A stretch of 64,000 nt of DNA from a virus: the IMG/VR virus record IMGVR_UViG_3300038620_000126, positions 1 to 64,000 of that record. One strand, 5' to 3'. Below the pieces are notes generated by a model, which was not told where the DNA came from, did no database searches, and saw only the letters and a list, made by a program, of their open reading frames with translations. Numbering within the stretch: position 1 is the stretch's first letter; every line of letters starts with the position of its first letter. Of the stretch, positions 9,873-17,832 are shown in pieces. The translations under genes were made by a program, and so were the position numbers.

Positions 9873-9954
9873 AAGTTGATGATTTTTAAGATTCACTTCA
9901 CAAATAAATAATAAAAAAAAATTATAAACTTAAACAGACTTAAAATTATACTTC

Positions 9955-10456
9955 AGTTAATTGATGGTCAAGATCTAACTTAACTCTACATGTTAGTGGT
10001 TTTGTTGCTTTTATTGATGGCCCAAAAATCAAAATACCGGCACTCTTTGGGCTTACGAAAATGTTAATTCGAGCGTCACCTCCGAAGTGCCCATTTTTAA
10101 GTTTGAAAAATGTTGATACTTACAATTGACTAGTAAAACCCGTTAACTTTAATTTAACAAGTGCTAATGGAAGTGGTTTTGTTAGATATAGACTTTATCC
10201 CCAACCCACACTTACGGGCGCTAATTTTTCCAGTGTAGATCCTAATTCTTTTTCAAAAATTGATACAAGTGCCACTGGTTTATCTGGAGGAAAGGTATCA
10301 TTTCAATTTGTGATCCTTATTGGAACTCATAAAGTAATGGATCTAACGGATTCTATATTTGATTCGTTCAAAATCAGTAAAGACGATACTATAACGATAA
10401 CAGCAGAACATACAGGACCAGCCACACCTGCGGTAGGTATTGTTATTAACTGTTAA
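9955..10456 (+). pseudogene. Decayed tail-fibre fragment
   Basis: No intact frame longer than 60 codons starts with a normal codon here, yet the translation is plainly protein-like. About nt 9970-10125 reads LTLHVSGFVAFIDGPKIKIP and then stops. The next frame, nt ~10130-10456, reads ...GSGFVRYRLYPQPTLTGANF through TITITAEHTGPATPAVGIV and ends in Cys-stop. The beta-rich, Thr/Gly-rich style matches fibre C-termini. I read it as a frameshifted, start-less remnant of a displaced fibre gene. It converges with the minus-strand gene at 10453. Confidence 0.5.
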
Positions 10457-11106
10457 CTTCTTCTGTTAGCTTGGTATTTTTGAAATATTTGAGCTAATGA
10501 TTTTCCTTTTATTTGTTGACTTTCAAGCATTGAAACTTTAGCCCAATCTTTATAAGTTATAATTTCAGGATTAGTTAAAAAATTTGAGTGAATATAACTT
10601 CTTGTTGCAAATTCAAACCCCGTTCCTGCAAGTAACTTTTTAATTTCATCATAATCTATTTTAATGGGTTTTTGAGATTGTGGTTTACCCTGTTCTATTA
10701 AAAGTTCATTATATTGAATTTGATATTTAAATCTATTGTAAATTCTATCAAGTATAATTATTCTTTGTTTTCGGGGGATAAAGTGAAAATTTATTCCAAA
10801 TTCTTTTACGGTGTTTTGATTTTCAGAAAGTCTTTGCTCTAGTGATAAAACCAGTGGAAATTTATCATAAAATTCATTTTTTAATGGTTTTTTATGATTA
10901 TATCCAAAAAAATAAAACTTTATTGGTGAAAAATATTTTAATCCCATTTGATAATATCTTTCTGATAAAGATTTAGTATTTTGTCCTTTTACGTATATTT
11001 TATAAAACCAACGTTTTACATCTGATTCTAAGGCAGATGTACTTTTATATTCATTAATTAGTTTTTCGAGTTCAATTGATGGTGCTTCTAAGTTAGTTTC
11101 AGGCAT
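10453..11106 (-). CDS. Putative virion-associated protein, function unknown
   Basis: 217 residues. A central segment (FPLVLSLEQRLSENQNTVKE, then GINFHFIPRKQRIIILDRIY) resembles a pattern I associate with T4-like baseplate or tail proteins: a buried hydrophobic strand, then G-[IL]-N-[FL]-H-[FY]-[IL]-P-x-x-x-R. I cannot name the protein with confidence. It is mostly basic and contains no membrane segment. It is divergent from the small gene at 11144. Confidence 0.55.
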   Translation of the reverse strand: MPETNLEAPSIELEKLINEYKSTSALESDVKRWFYKIYVKGQNTKSLSERYYQMGLKYFSPIKFYFFGYNHKKPLKNEFYDKFPLVLSLEQRLSENQNTVKEFGINFHFIPRKQRIIILDRIYNRFKYQIQYNELLIEQGKPQSQKPIKIDYDEIKKLLAGTGFEFATRSYIHSNFLTNPEIITYKDWAKVSMLESQQIKGKSLAQIFQKYQANRRS

Positions 11107-11124
11107 TGCTTATTAATTAATTTG

Positions 11125-11133
11125 AAATAAATA
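11125..11133 (+). promoter_or_regulatory. Late-promoter-like AAATAAATA
   Basis: Lies 10 nt before the ATG at 11144, followed by an A-rich leader. Confidence 0.5.
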
Positions 11134-11143
11134 CTAAAAAACT

Positions 11144-11335
11144 ATGCAAAAAGATTTATTTACATATGAAGATGTTGAAAATATCCGTACAATAAACGAA
11201 TTAATTCAATCATACTGCAACAAAACATCTACAGACTTTAATAATTTAACAGAACTAGAAAAAGAAGAAATTTATAAAAAATACTTACATGAAAATAATA
11301 ATCAAAATACTAATAACAAGTTTTTAAATTCTTAA
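11144..11335 (+). CDS. Small acidic/Asn-rich protein, unknown
   Basis: 63 residues with no recognisable domain: predicted helices (YEDVENIRTINELIQSYCNK, LTELEKEEIYKKYL) and an Asn-rich tail. The late-type element just upstream supports a real gene expressed with virion genes. It is convergent with the next gene, with only 1 nt between the stops. Confidence 0.5.
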   Translation: MQKDLFTYEDVENIRTINELIQSYCNKTSTDFNNLTELEKEEIYKKYLHENNNQNTNNKFLNS

Positions 11336-11336
11336 A

Positions 11337-11534
11337 TTAATCGTTTAATTGATTGTAATTTTCATATAAGTTATCATCATTTTCAATATCTTCATTTTCT
11401 TCATCTTCTTCTGCTTGTGTATCACTTACATCGTCATATTCATTATATCCTTCATTAGAAGATAGGTTTTTATAACTTCTAAAATGTGGATTATTCAAAA
11501 GCATTTCGCTTTTGTCATATTTTTCATTCTTCAT
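11337..11534 (-). CDS. Small very acidic protein, unknown
   Basis: 65 residues. The C-terminal half is almost entirely Asp/Glu/Asn (DTQAEEDEENEDIENDD). An A-rich leader with TTAAATAAAA precedes the ATG, a weaker version of the late motif. No family recognised. Confidence 0.5.
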   Translation of the reverse strand: MKNEKYDKSEMLLNNPHFRSYKNLSSNEGYNEYDDVSDTQAEEDEENEDIENDDNLYENYNQLND

Positions 11535-11551
11535 AGTTACTTGTTTTTTTT

Positions 11552-11980
11552 TTATTTAAGTTCGTTTGAGTAATACATTGAACTTTCATAGGTTGTATCT
11601 ACAGAAAAGCTATCAATATAACCAGATGGTATAGATGTATCATCATATGATCCTCTTATAATTTCTTCTATTATTACCGCAATTTCATCATTATTTGTAA
11701 CATCAAATTCTGAACTTGCTTTCATATTTACTTTAATTCGATTTCCCATTATTTCGATTTTCCCGCTGGACTTAACTGGAAAGTAGGATTTAATACGCTC
11801 CTTAACATAATCAAAAAAATCACTTGTATATCTTTCAGATTCTAATTCACTATTAATATTAACATCAATTTTAAATTCTAAATATTCTGATTGTGACTTA
11901 ACAGCCTCCGCCAAAAACTGATTAAATGTTTTTACTCTATTTTTTTTAACTTTATAAAAATCAGTTAATTTATTTTTCAT
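11552..11980 (-). CDS. Putative internal head protein with capsid-targeting N-terminus
   Basis: 142 residues. The N-terminus contains TFNQFLAEAV, whose LAE|A junction matches the prohead-protease site (L/I)xE and the shape of the T4 internal-protein targeting sequence. The mature part is a mixed alpha/beta domain (YLEFKIDVNINSELESERY; GKIEIMGNRIKVNM) of unknown role. Predicted to be packaged in the prohead, cleaved and perhaps injected with DNA; this is inference from the signal alone. A late-type element lies upstream. Confidence 0.6.
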   Translation of the reverse strand: MKNKLTDFYKVKKNRVKTFNQFLAEAVKSQSEYLEFKIDVNINSELESERYTSDFFDYVKERIKSYFPVKSSGKIEIMGNRIKVNMKASSEFDVTNNDEIAVIIEEIIRGSYDDTSIPSGYIDSFSVDTTYESSMYYSNELK

Positions 11981-11991
11981 TACTTTTTTCT

Positions 11992-12000
11992 TATTTATTT
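11992..12000 (-). promoter_or_regulatory. Late-promoter-like AAATAAATA (minus strand)
   Basis: Lies 11 nt upstream of the start at 11980 and divergent from the tail-tube promoter at 12045. Confidence 0.5.
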
Positions 12001-12044
12001 AAGTTTTTTCAAAAATTGTTTAGAAACCTTATTTTTAGAAAAAG

Positions 12045-12053
12045 AAATAAATA
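12045..12053 (+). promoter_or_regulatory. Late-promoter-like AAATAAATA for tail tube
   Basis: Lies 16 nt before the ATG at 12070, with an A-rich leader between them. Confidence 0.55.
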
Positions 12054-12069
12054 AGAAAAAAAGAAAACT

Positions 12070-12642
12070 ATGGCTAGCTTACCTCATTATACGAACTCAA
12101 AAGTATCAATGTCAAACGATGAACCCGCATTTCTTAATCGGTTTAAAGTTTACATTGATTTACCTGAAGCACTGCGTTCCAAATACCCAAATCGCGAAAT
12201 TTGGATTGAACAAGTGAAAAAGATTTCGGGTCTGGAAACCGATAAACATCCAGGGACTGGTGCTGAACAACGTTTTGAATTTGCTCAACGCCGTTTTCCA
12301 AAGTCATTACCCGAAAGCACCACTGTTGATCTTGAGATGGAGTTTGAATGTAACATTAATGATCAAGGTGAATTTTATCCCTATAATGTTTTTCAAGACT
12401 GGTCTTATTCAATTTACGATCCTAGGACTGGTGCAATGGGATTAAAGAAAGATGTTGTTGGTTCAATGGAAGTTCTTTGGTTCCGTAAAGATGGTAAAGT
12501 ATTTAAGAAGTATGTATTTCCCGAAATTTGGGTTTCGGAGGCACTCAATGCTCCAGAACTAGATTATACAAGTGAAGATATATTTGTACTAAGTGTTAAG
12601 TTTGCTGCAGACTACTTTAAGATTCTTGATGTTGAACGTTAA
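12070..12642 (+). CDS. Tail tube protein, gp19-like
   Basis: 190 residues, close to the usual size of T4 gp19-like tube proteins (about 160-200). Features are an N-terminal strand (FLNRFKVYIDLP), a central STTVDLEMEFECN strand, a FQDWSYSIYDPRTGAMGLKKD loop typical of tube monomers with an xPxTG turn, and a C-terminal IFVLSVKFAADYFKI strand. Tube subunits stack as hexamers to form the DNA conduit inside the contractile sheath. Codon use is more GC-rich than its neighbours, as expected for a highly expressed structural gene. Late-type promoter upstream. Confidence 0.8.
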   Translation: MASLPHYTNSKVSMSNDEPAFLNRFKVYIDLPEALRSKYPNREIWIEQVKKISGLETDKHPGTGAEQRFEFAQRRFPKSLPESTTVDLEMEFECNINDQGEFYPYNVFQDWSYSIYDPRTGAMGLKKDVVGSMEVLWFRKDGKVFKKYVFPEIWVSEALNAPELDYTSEDIFVLSVKFAADYFKILDVER

Positions 12643-12656
12643 AATTTTGATTTTTT

Positions 12657-12664
12657 AATAAATA
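12657..12664 (+). promoter_or_regulatory. Late-promoter-like AATAAATA
   Basis: Lies 10 nt before the ATG at 12675, immediately after the tail tube gene. Confidence 0.5.
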
Positions 12665-12674
12665 GAAAAAAGTT

Positions 12675-13388
12675 ATGCAAAAAGGAGTTTTATCTTACAG
12701 GGAATTTCTAAATGAAAGTAAAATACCCACTGTTAAAAAGTACAGGGATAGAGAAACCATTTACAATTATGAAAAAGCAAGCAAACGTAATTATATACTA
12801 AAGCAAATTTATGATAAAGGTTTTTTAACAATTGAAGAGTTAAATAATATAGCCGAAAAACCCCATGCTTCATGGTTTAGTAAAAATAAAGATTTTGTTC
12901 GTTCAGAATTTATTCGTGGGCGTAGAGTGTATAAACTTACACGCTGGGGGGAAAAATTGGTTGAAAAAGTTTATGGATTAAATGAGGGTTTTAGTATTAA
13001 TGATAGTATTTTTAATGAAAAGTTAGTAGAACCATCATATTATAAAGGTGATTCACCTGTGAGTTATAATTTTTGGAACCCCAAGTTACTGGCAGATGAT
13101 GATAACGAACTAAACAGACCCTATAAAAAACATAAAGACTTAGCTAAAGAAATTGAAGATTACTATAATCAAAGTAAATCAAAGTTTCGTTATAAAATGG
13201 ATGTTTATAAAAATCAAGTTGTAAATAAAAGTGGTAAAGTTCAAATTAAAAATAAAACGCGCATTCAAAAGATTAAAAATTCTGTAAGATGGATTATCAA
13301 AAATGTTATGCCATATAATAAAGTTCCAAAAGATCATGAATATGAAACTGCATTGAACTTTTTAATGGCTAATAGTCAGAAAAAATAA
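12675..13388 (+). CDS. Putative internal head protein with winged-helix-like domain
   Basis: 237 residues. The N-terminus has LSYREFLNES (LNE|S), matching the capsid-targeting/protease-site signal seen in other genes of this window. Residues ~35-90 look like a winged-helix fold: helix-turn-helix (ILKQIYDKGFLTIEELNNIA) followed by strands around RGRRVYKLTRWGEK. The rest is Lys-rich. Known biology: T4 internal proteins carry a ~10-residue signal removed by gp21. Inference: a packaged DNA-binding protein that could enter the cell with the genome. Confidence 0.6.
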   Translation: MQKGVLSYREFLNESKIPTVKKYRDRETIYNYEKASKRNYILKQIYDKGFLTIEELNNIAEKPHASWFSKNKDFVRSEFIRGRRVYKLTRWGEKLVEKVYGLNEGFSINDSIFNEKLVEPSYYKGDSPVSYNFWNPKLLADDDNELNRPYKKHKDLAKEIEDYYNQSKSKFRYKMDVYKNQVVNKSGKVQIKNKTRIQKIKNSVRWIIKNVMPYNKVPKDHEYETALNFLMANSQKK

Positions 13389-13391
13389 ATA
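13383..13391 (+). promoter_or_regulatory. Late-promoter-like AAATAAATA
   Basis: Lies 9 nt before the TTG start at 13401 and overlaps the upstream stop codon. Confidence 0.5.
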
Positions 13392-13400
13392 CTAAAAAGT

Positions 13401-15500
13401 TTGGCAAACGGAGATTTTGGAAATTCAATTTTTGTAGTACTCAACGATTTTTTGTTGCTTGAGTACACTTATGCAGATTTTAATAATCCATTTACAGTAC
13501 AAGCTGAAATAGGACAAGTTGATAGTCCGGGAAATTTTTATATTTTTCAAAACGGTTACTTTGATAATACAAATTTTGTATCAAACACACCTTTAACACC
13601 TAGAACAAACAATGTACCTGAGCAAATGGTATTGCCTATTAATACCAATCGTTGGGTACTAAATTCAAATAAAACATCAATTCCGTTTTGGGAATCTGAT
13701 AGTAATATTAATCCTGAATTTCCAGCACTAACTTTAAATAACCCTATTAATGTTGTTTATGATAGAGTTAGAATTCATTTAGCATCTGGTTGGAATTTTA
13801 CTGATGTTCAAGGCATAATACCATATGTTCAGGTTTTTGAAAATTCTCAAAATTATTTAACACTTGCAAGTCTTGTACATGAAGATACAGATGATTGGTT
13901 TACTTATAATTCAGATTCTTTTTTATACAATGAAACTTTATTTGATAGATATTTAGAATTTTTAGTTCCTAGCACTCGTGAATTAATTAATGACTATCAA
14001 AGCGCACCTAAAAATGTAAAACCAGATACACTGGCAGCTAAACTTTCTAGTGATGGAAGGGGGTTAAAAGTTGGAAATCCTATATACATAGGTGTTTTCT
14101 TAGTTGAAAGATCATTTCAGCAAGACGGTTTTACTTATTATGCAACTAGTGAACAATTTGAAACTGCCGTCAATCAACAAGACCAGTTTGGTGATTTATT
14201 TGCTGAAATAAGAGAAAGTGAAAATGGAGATTATTTTGAATATGAAATGAGACAGGGTGGAAATTCTATTGAAAATTTTATTTTTTCTCAAAATGCACTT
14301 CCAGAAAACGACTATGTAATTTTACACACTCTTAGGGTTTTGGAGCAAGTGGGGGCACAAGAAATTGAAACTTATAATTTTTCAAACATTCAAAACTCTA
14401 GCTTTGATTCTCCAAACTTTTTTAGACCCATATTAAAATATGCAGAAAATTCGCCTGCATTTTCAATTGAATATCAAGCTACACTTTTTAATCAACTTGG
14501 TGGTAATTCAATGAATCGAAAAGCAGATATAACTTGTACCACACCAAATAAATATGGTCAACAACTGCTTAGGATACCATTAACACCCGTTACTCCACAA
14601 AAAGTTTACAATAGAGTAACAGAAGGTAAAAATATTACAATATCAGATGAAACAACTAGACCAACTACGGTTCGATATTTTCCATCGTTTATTGAAAAAC
14701 AGAAAATAGTTACTCAAAATAAATCATTATCTGTAAATTCACAAGGAGAAATTGTAGAAGAAGGTACGGATGATACTGAAATTCTTTATGGTCAAGGTAA
14801 AGCTTTAATTTATATGAGTCCTTTTGATAATTACCTTGGTTTTACGCTCTATACTAAGAAATCAGATGGATCAGTAACACCGATTAATTTAAGCTTTAAT
14901 TCTGAATATTATTTGGTTTTTGTTGATAATTCGGATTCCAATGTTTATATAAAAGCAAAAGAAAATCAGGACTTTGCCAGAGAAGAAGGTGAATTATATT
15001 TTGTTGTTTCAAAAGAGAACTCCCAAAGGATTGTAAACTTTAATAATAGAGAATTTTACATAGTTGTTATGAATGAAGAATCTGGATTAGAAAGTAACAT
15101 CTATTCAGGAAAATTTACAAATAGCCTTGAAGATATAGAAGCTAGGGATGAATCTGAAAATGTAAGTGGTGGACAAACACAAAGTTCCACACAAAATCAA
15201 CAAAGTGGACAAAATAACCAACAGGGAAATCAATCATCAAATAACCAGTCATCCAGCCAAACACAAACAAATTCCAACCAAGGTGATAGTGTATCAGTAG
15301 ATACTGCCATAAATAACTTAAACAAAAAGTCTGCAACCGTTCAATTGTCAGAACAAGAAAAGAAAAACTATGATAAGCTAAGCCAAAACCAAATTCCAAA
15401 TGTTTCTATTTCAGAAACTAGTGAAAACGAACTAAGTGTTAAAGGTATGATTAAACAACAAAACAAGCGTAAAGCATCTAACAATCAAAACCAAAACTAA
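13401..15500 (+). CDS. Large structural protein, probably tail/baseplate
   Basis: 699 residues with a TTG start chosen because it sits just after the late-type element. The N-terminal 580 residues are beta-rich with many short strands (FTVQAEIGQVDSPGNFYIF; YLVFVDNSDSNVYIK). Residues ~590-640 form a low-complexity Gln/Ser/Asn linker, and the tail is charged. It sits directly after the tube gene and the putative internal protein. I do not recognise a named T4 homologue; size and composition suggest a baseplate wedge or appendage subunit. Confidence 0.55.
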   Translation: MANGDFGNSIFVVLNDFLLLEYTYADFNNPFTVQAEIGQVDSPGNFYIFQNGYFDNTNFVSNTPLTPRTNNVPEQMVLPINTNRWVLNSNKTSIPFWESDSNINPEFPALTLNNPINVVYDRVRIHLASGWNFTDVQGIIPYVQVFENSQNYLTLASLVHEDTDDWFTYNSDSFLYNETLFDRYLEFLVPSTRELINDYQSAPKNVKPDTLAAKLSSDGRGLKVGNPIYIGVFLVERSFQQDGFTYYATSEQFETAVNQQDQFGDLFAEIRESENGDYFEYEMRQGGNSIENFIFSQNALPENDYVILHTLRVLEQVGAQEIETYNFSNIQNSSFDSPNFFRPILKYAENSPAFSIEYQATLFNQLGGNSMNRKADITCTTPNKYGQQLLRIPLTPVTPQKVYNRVTEGKNITISDETTRPTTVRYFPSFIEKQKIVTQNKSLSVNSQGEIVEEGTDDTEILYGQGKALIYMSPFDNYLGFTLYTKKSDGSVTPINLSFNSEYYLVFVDNSDSNVYIKAKENQDFAREEGELYFVVSKENSQRIVNFNNREFYIVVMNEESGLESNIYSGKFTNSLEDIEARDESENVSGGQTQSSTQNQQSGQNNQQGNQSSNNQSSSQTQTNSNQGDSVSVDTAINNLNKKSATVQLSEQEKKNYDKLSQNQIPNVSISETSENELSVKGMIKQQNKRKASNNQNQN

Positions 15501-15509
15501 CATAAAAAA

Positions 15510-15530
15510 CCCCAGCATTAAATGCTGGGG
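15510..15530 (-). terminator. Intrinsic terminator for the 15557-16285 gene
   Basis: A perfect 8-bp stem (CCCCAGCA / TGCTGGGG) with loop TTAAA. The run of six A's on the plus strand just left of it gives a U-tract for minus-strand transcripts. There is no T-run in the plus direction. Confidence 0.75.
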
Positions 15531-15556
15531 GTCTGGCAAACAGGTTTACTTAACAC

Positions 15557-16285
15557 TTAATCTAACCATCCAAAACCAGAAAAATAGTCATTTTCTTTTG
15601 CATAACCCCTTTCCCGTGCAAAGTTTTCTGCTAAGTTGGCTAAACACATTTTAATAGCCAAACTTTGATGAAACAATGCCTCTAACGGTGTTCCGTCCTT
15701 TCGATATTTTCGTACTGTTTTCATATCAAAAAGAGTGTAAACCAGATAGTTTGTAAATTCTGGTTGTGTGACTATCGCAAAGGCCCTGGCTACTTTTTGT
15801 AATTTCTTTTTTCTCCCATCATAACGAAAGCGAACAAAACCACATCCACCACCAATTAGTTTACCTCGCTTTTTTGTAGATCCACCGTTATAAAATGGAT
15901 CATCGGAAACTATGGATTCAATACCTAGTTCTTCTTCAACTTTCGCTTTTACTCTATCCAAATTAGATAGAATATAATCCTCGAATTCACGTTCAACAGT
16001 TCCTTTAGGATAGAGACCGTTGATAGCTTTATCTTTCCCCTTTTTGCTTTTTACTAGGGATGCTGCTCTAGCATTAGCCGCTCTAGCGGGACGTTCCTTT
16101 TTACCATTACTGGTTTTTTGGTTTTTGTTCGAACCTTTGTTCGAACTTTTTTTACCTGCTGCGATTTTTTCACTCGCTTCTTTGCGAGTGATTTCCACGT
16201 TTCTCCATTCACCCCCATATATGCAATATAGAGCGAACTTTTGCTTTTTTGTAGCTGGATCGCCTGGATTTTTTACAGTGTCCAT
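15557..16285 (-). CDS. Early protein, unknown (DUF3072-like N-terminus?)
   Basis: 242 residues. It begins with a short PATKKQKFALYCIYGG segment resembling the PATxKQ small domain found in many phage and plasmid proteins. A Lys/Ala/Ser-rich linker (~35-85) follows, then a basic folded domain (GCGFVRFRYDGRKKKLQKVA; LAENFARERGYAKEND). The latter looks nucleic-acid-binding or structural, but I cannot identify it. Expressed from a strong host-type promoter rather than a late element, so probably early. GC is higher than in flanking late genes. Confidence 0.6.
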   Translation of the reverse strand: MDTVKNPGDPATKKQKFALYCIYGGEWRNVEITRKEASEKIAAGKKSSNKGSNKNQKTSNGKKERPARAANARAASLVKSKKGKDKAINGLYPKGTVEREFEDYILSNLDRVKAKVEEELGIESIVSDDPFYNGGSTKKRGKLIGGGCGFVRFRYDGRKKKLQKVARAFAIVTQPEFTNYLVYTLFDMKTVRKYRKDGTPLEALFHQSLAIKMCLANLAENFARERGYAKENDYFSGFGWLD

Positions 16286-16322
16286 AGTTCTGTTTTGCTT
16301 TAATATTTAACCTTTTCTACTG

Positions 16323-16353
16323 CTAATATAATCAAAAAACTAATACGTGTCAA
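16323..16353 (-). promoter_or_regulatory. Host-type early promoter
   Basis: On the minus strand: TTGACA, 17-nt spacer, TATATTAG. The leader that follows (CAGTAGAAAAGGTTAAATAT) is nearly the same as at the promoter of the next gene to the right. Confidence 0.75.
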
Positions 16354-16394
16354 GCAACGAGTAGAAAAATTTTAACTTTTCTAAACAATTAAAA

Positions 16395-16421
16395 AACCAC
16401 CACTGATTTACAATGGTGGTT
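16395..16421 (-). terminator. Intrinsic terminator for the 16473-16757 gene
   Basis: Stem AACCACCA / TGGTGGTT with an 11-nt loop. The A-run at 16391-16396 gives a U-tract on the minus strand. Confidence 0.65.
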
Positions 16422-16472
16422 TGTCCAACTTATAAAAAAAAACATTAAAACATAAAAAATAGAATACCGATT

Positions 16473-16757
16473 TTATTCACCAAGTGCAGGTTGGCGAATA
16501 CTAATTTCTGAACCGGGTGTACCGTTATAACGCCGCCGATATTTTGTAGCAGCATGTCGATAGCGCCACTCGGCGCAAATTTTTGAATCTTTCACCTTTT
16601 CATTTGAAGGTGATTCAAATAAAACATATTTGAATCCATCAATTTGAATTTGCTTTGGCGCTTTCCATTCGTTATTTAGCCCCAATTCTTTTGTTGAAGC
16701 CCCCAGAATCCTTGGAAAACTAACAAGTACGTGAAATTGGTTTTCGGAAAAGTTCAT
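16473..16757 (-). CDS. Early small protein, unknown
   Basis: 94 residues, basic, with Trp/Tyr/Arg-rich C-terminus (EWRYRHAATKYRRRYNGTPG). No family recognised. It has its own host-type promoter and terminator, the architecture of an independent early gene. Confidence 0.55.
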   Translation of the reverse strand: MNFSENQFHVLVSFPRILGASTKELGLNNEWKAPKQIQIDGFKYVLFESPSNEKVKDSKICAEWRYRHAATKYRRRYNGTPGSEISIRQPALGE

Positions 16758-16790
16758 AGTTGGTTAGCTTTAATGTTTAACTTTCTAATG

Positions 16791-16821
16791 CTAATATAGT
16801 AAAAGTTTTAGCTCATGTCAA
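16791..16821 (-). promoter_or_regulatory. Host-type early promoter
   Basis: On the minus strand: TTGACA, 17-nt spacer, TATATTAGCATTAGAAAG. Twin of the promoter at 16323-16353. Confidence 0.75.
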
Positions 16822-16875
16822 TAGTTGTAACAAAAAATTGACAAAAGCAAAGTTGTTTACTTATTTTTAATGTTA

Positions 16876-16884
16876 AAATAAATA
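16876..16884 (+). promoter_or_regulatory. Late-promoter-like AAATAAATA
   Basis: Lies 15 nt before the TTG start at 16900, with an A-rich leader. Confidence 0.5.
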
Positions 16885-16899
16885 TAAAAAACAATAAAA

Positions 16900-17253
16900 T
16901 TGAAAAAGAAAAAAGTAGAAACTTTTAATGAGTATTTAAATAACTTAAATGAAAGAACGCTCACACATTACGATATTGAAAAAATTTCAAAATCTAAACC
17001 ACTTAAAGATCTTTTAGAATCTTTTGGTGTAAACCAACTAAGTAAAGATGAAAAGTATCACCTCTATGCATATTTATATCACGGAATTAGAAATGAATTA
17101 GCAAACCCAAGTTCAAGACTTCGTAAAAAACTTGAACGAGAAGGTGAATCTAATGCTTCATCAGTAATATCTTATGTTGGAATGTTTGAAAGTCTTTTTG
17201 AAGACTTAATGTTAAAAAATAAACCACCAAAAGAAAACCGTAGAAGCTCTTAG
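16900..17253 (+). CDS. Small protein with degenerate capsid-targeting N-terminus
   Basis: 117 residues with a TTG start. The N-terminus reads VETFNEYLNNLNER: the TFNEYL part matches the targeting motif, but the expected Glu is displaced (LNE three residues later). The remainder is helical and charged, with no domain recognised. Possibly a diverged internal head protein. Confidence 0.5.
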   Translation: MKKKKVETFNEYLNNLNERTLTHYDIEKISKSKPLKDLLESFGVNQLSKDEKYHLYAYLYHGIRNELANPSSRLRKKLEREGESNASSVISYVGMFESLFEDLMLKNKPPKENRRSS

Positions 17254-17284
17254 TTATTAATAAATTCCAAATTAAAAAGTTGCC

Positions 17285-17398
17285 ATGTACACAAACTATA
17301 AGAAGAAAACCGTTGTTACTCAATATACGACTATTGTAAAAGAAAGACTTGCATCTAGCACAAAAAACCAAAAAGTAAAGCATGGTAAAAAGAATTAA
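17285..17398 (+). CDS. Very small basic protein, unknown
   Basis: 37 codons from ATG (MYTNYKKKTVVTQYTTIV...) to TAA. It is Lys-rich (calculated by eye as strongly basic). It overlaps the following ATG by 17 nt in another frame, which suggests coupled translation. There is no homology to lean on, so this is a tentative call. Confidence 0.35.
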   Translation: MYTNYKKKTVVTQYTTIVKERLASSTKNQKVKHGKKN

Positions 17399-17789
17399 AG
17401 ATAGAGCCGATGTTATTGATGCTTTAAAGTCTGGAAACACAATTAAAGTAACTAACAAAGAAACAAGAAATACATTTCAGTTTAGAGCCAGAAAACGAAA
17501 CCTCTCTGGAAATGAATCTTATTGGATTGATATTTTTATAAAAGGAAACTTTCAATACTTAGGAATTTTAGAAAAGCTGGAAAACAAAAATTGGGAGTTT
17601 CGCGTTACGAAAGAAAGCTATGATGTAAACATGGCACAGTCTGCTTTTGAATGGCTTATAAATTTTGTGCAGGATGAATCTATCAAATGGCCCGAAAAAC
17701 TAAGAGTAAGCAGACTACCTAAAAGTGATGAAGTCCCACAACAAAAAAATAGACCTTGGTTAGCCAAACCAAGAAAAAGAACTTGGTAA
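17382..17789 (+). CDS. Hypothetical protein, paralogue of 58244-58837 without the zinc module
   Basis: 135 residues. The domain at ~10-95 (ALKSGNTIKVTNKETRNTFQ...YLGILEKLENKNWEFRVTK...AFEWLINFVQ) has the same layout as the N-terminal part of the protein at 58244. The cysteine-containing C-terminal module of that protein is absent here and replaced by a Pro/Lys-rich tail. Function unknown. Confidence 0.55.
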   Translation: MVKRIKDRADVIDALKSGNTIKVTNKETRNTFQFRARKRNLSGNESYWIDIFIKGNFQYLGILEKLENKNWEFRVTKESYDVNMAQSAFEWLINFVQDESIKWPEKLRVSRLPKSDEVPQQKNRPWLAKPRKRTW

Positions 17790-17832
17790 TGTTTTGACAT
17801 AATAAATTTTGTAACAGTAATCTTTAATCAAA

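Noticed and set aside
11337-11534. Acidic 65-codon ORF as a mere shadow
   Set aside because: Kept as a gene: nothing else is coded there and it has a start with a late-like leader.
17783-17811. Promoter for the GMP reductase-like gene (TTG ... TAAATTTTG)
   Set aside because: Spacing and -7 box deviate too much from the other matches.
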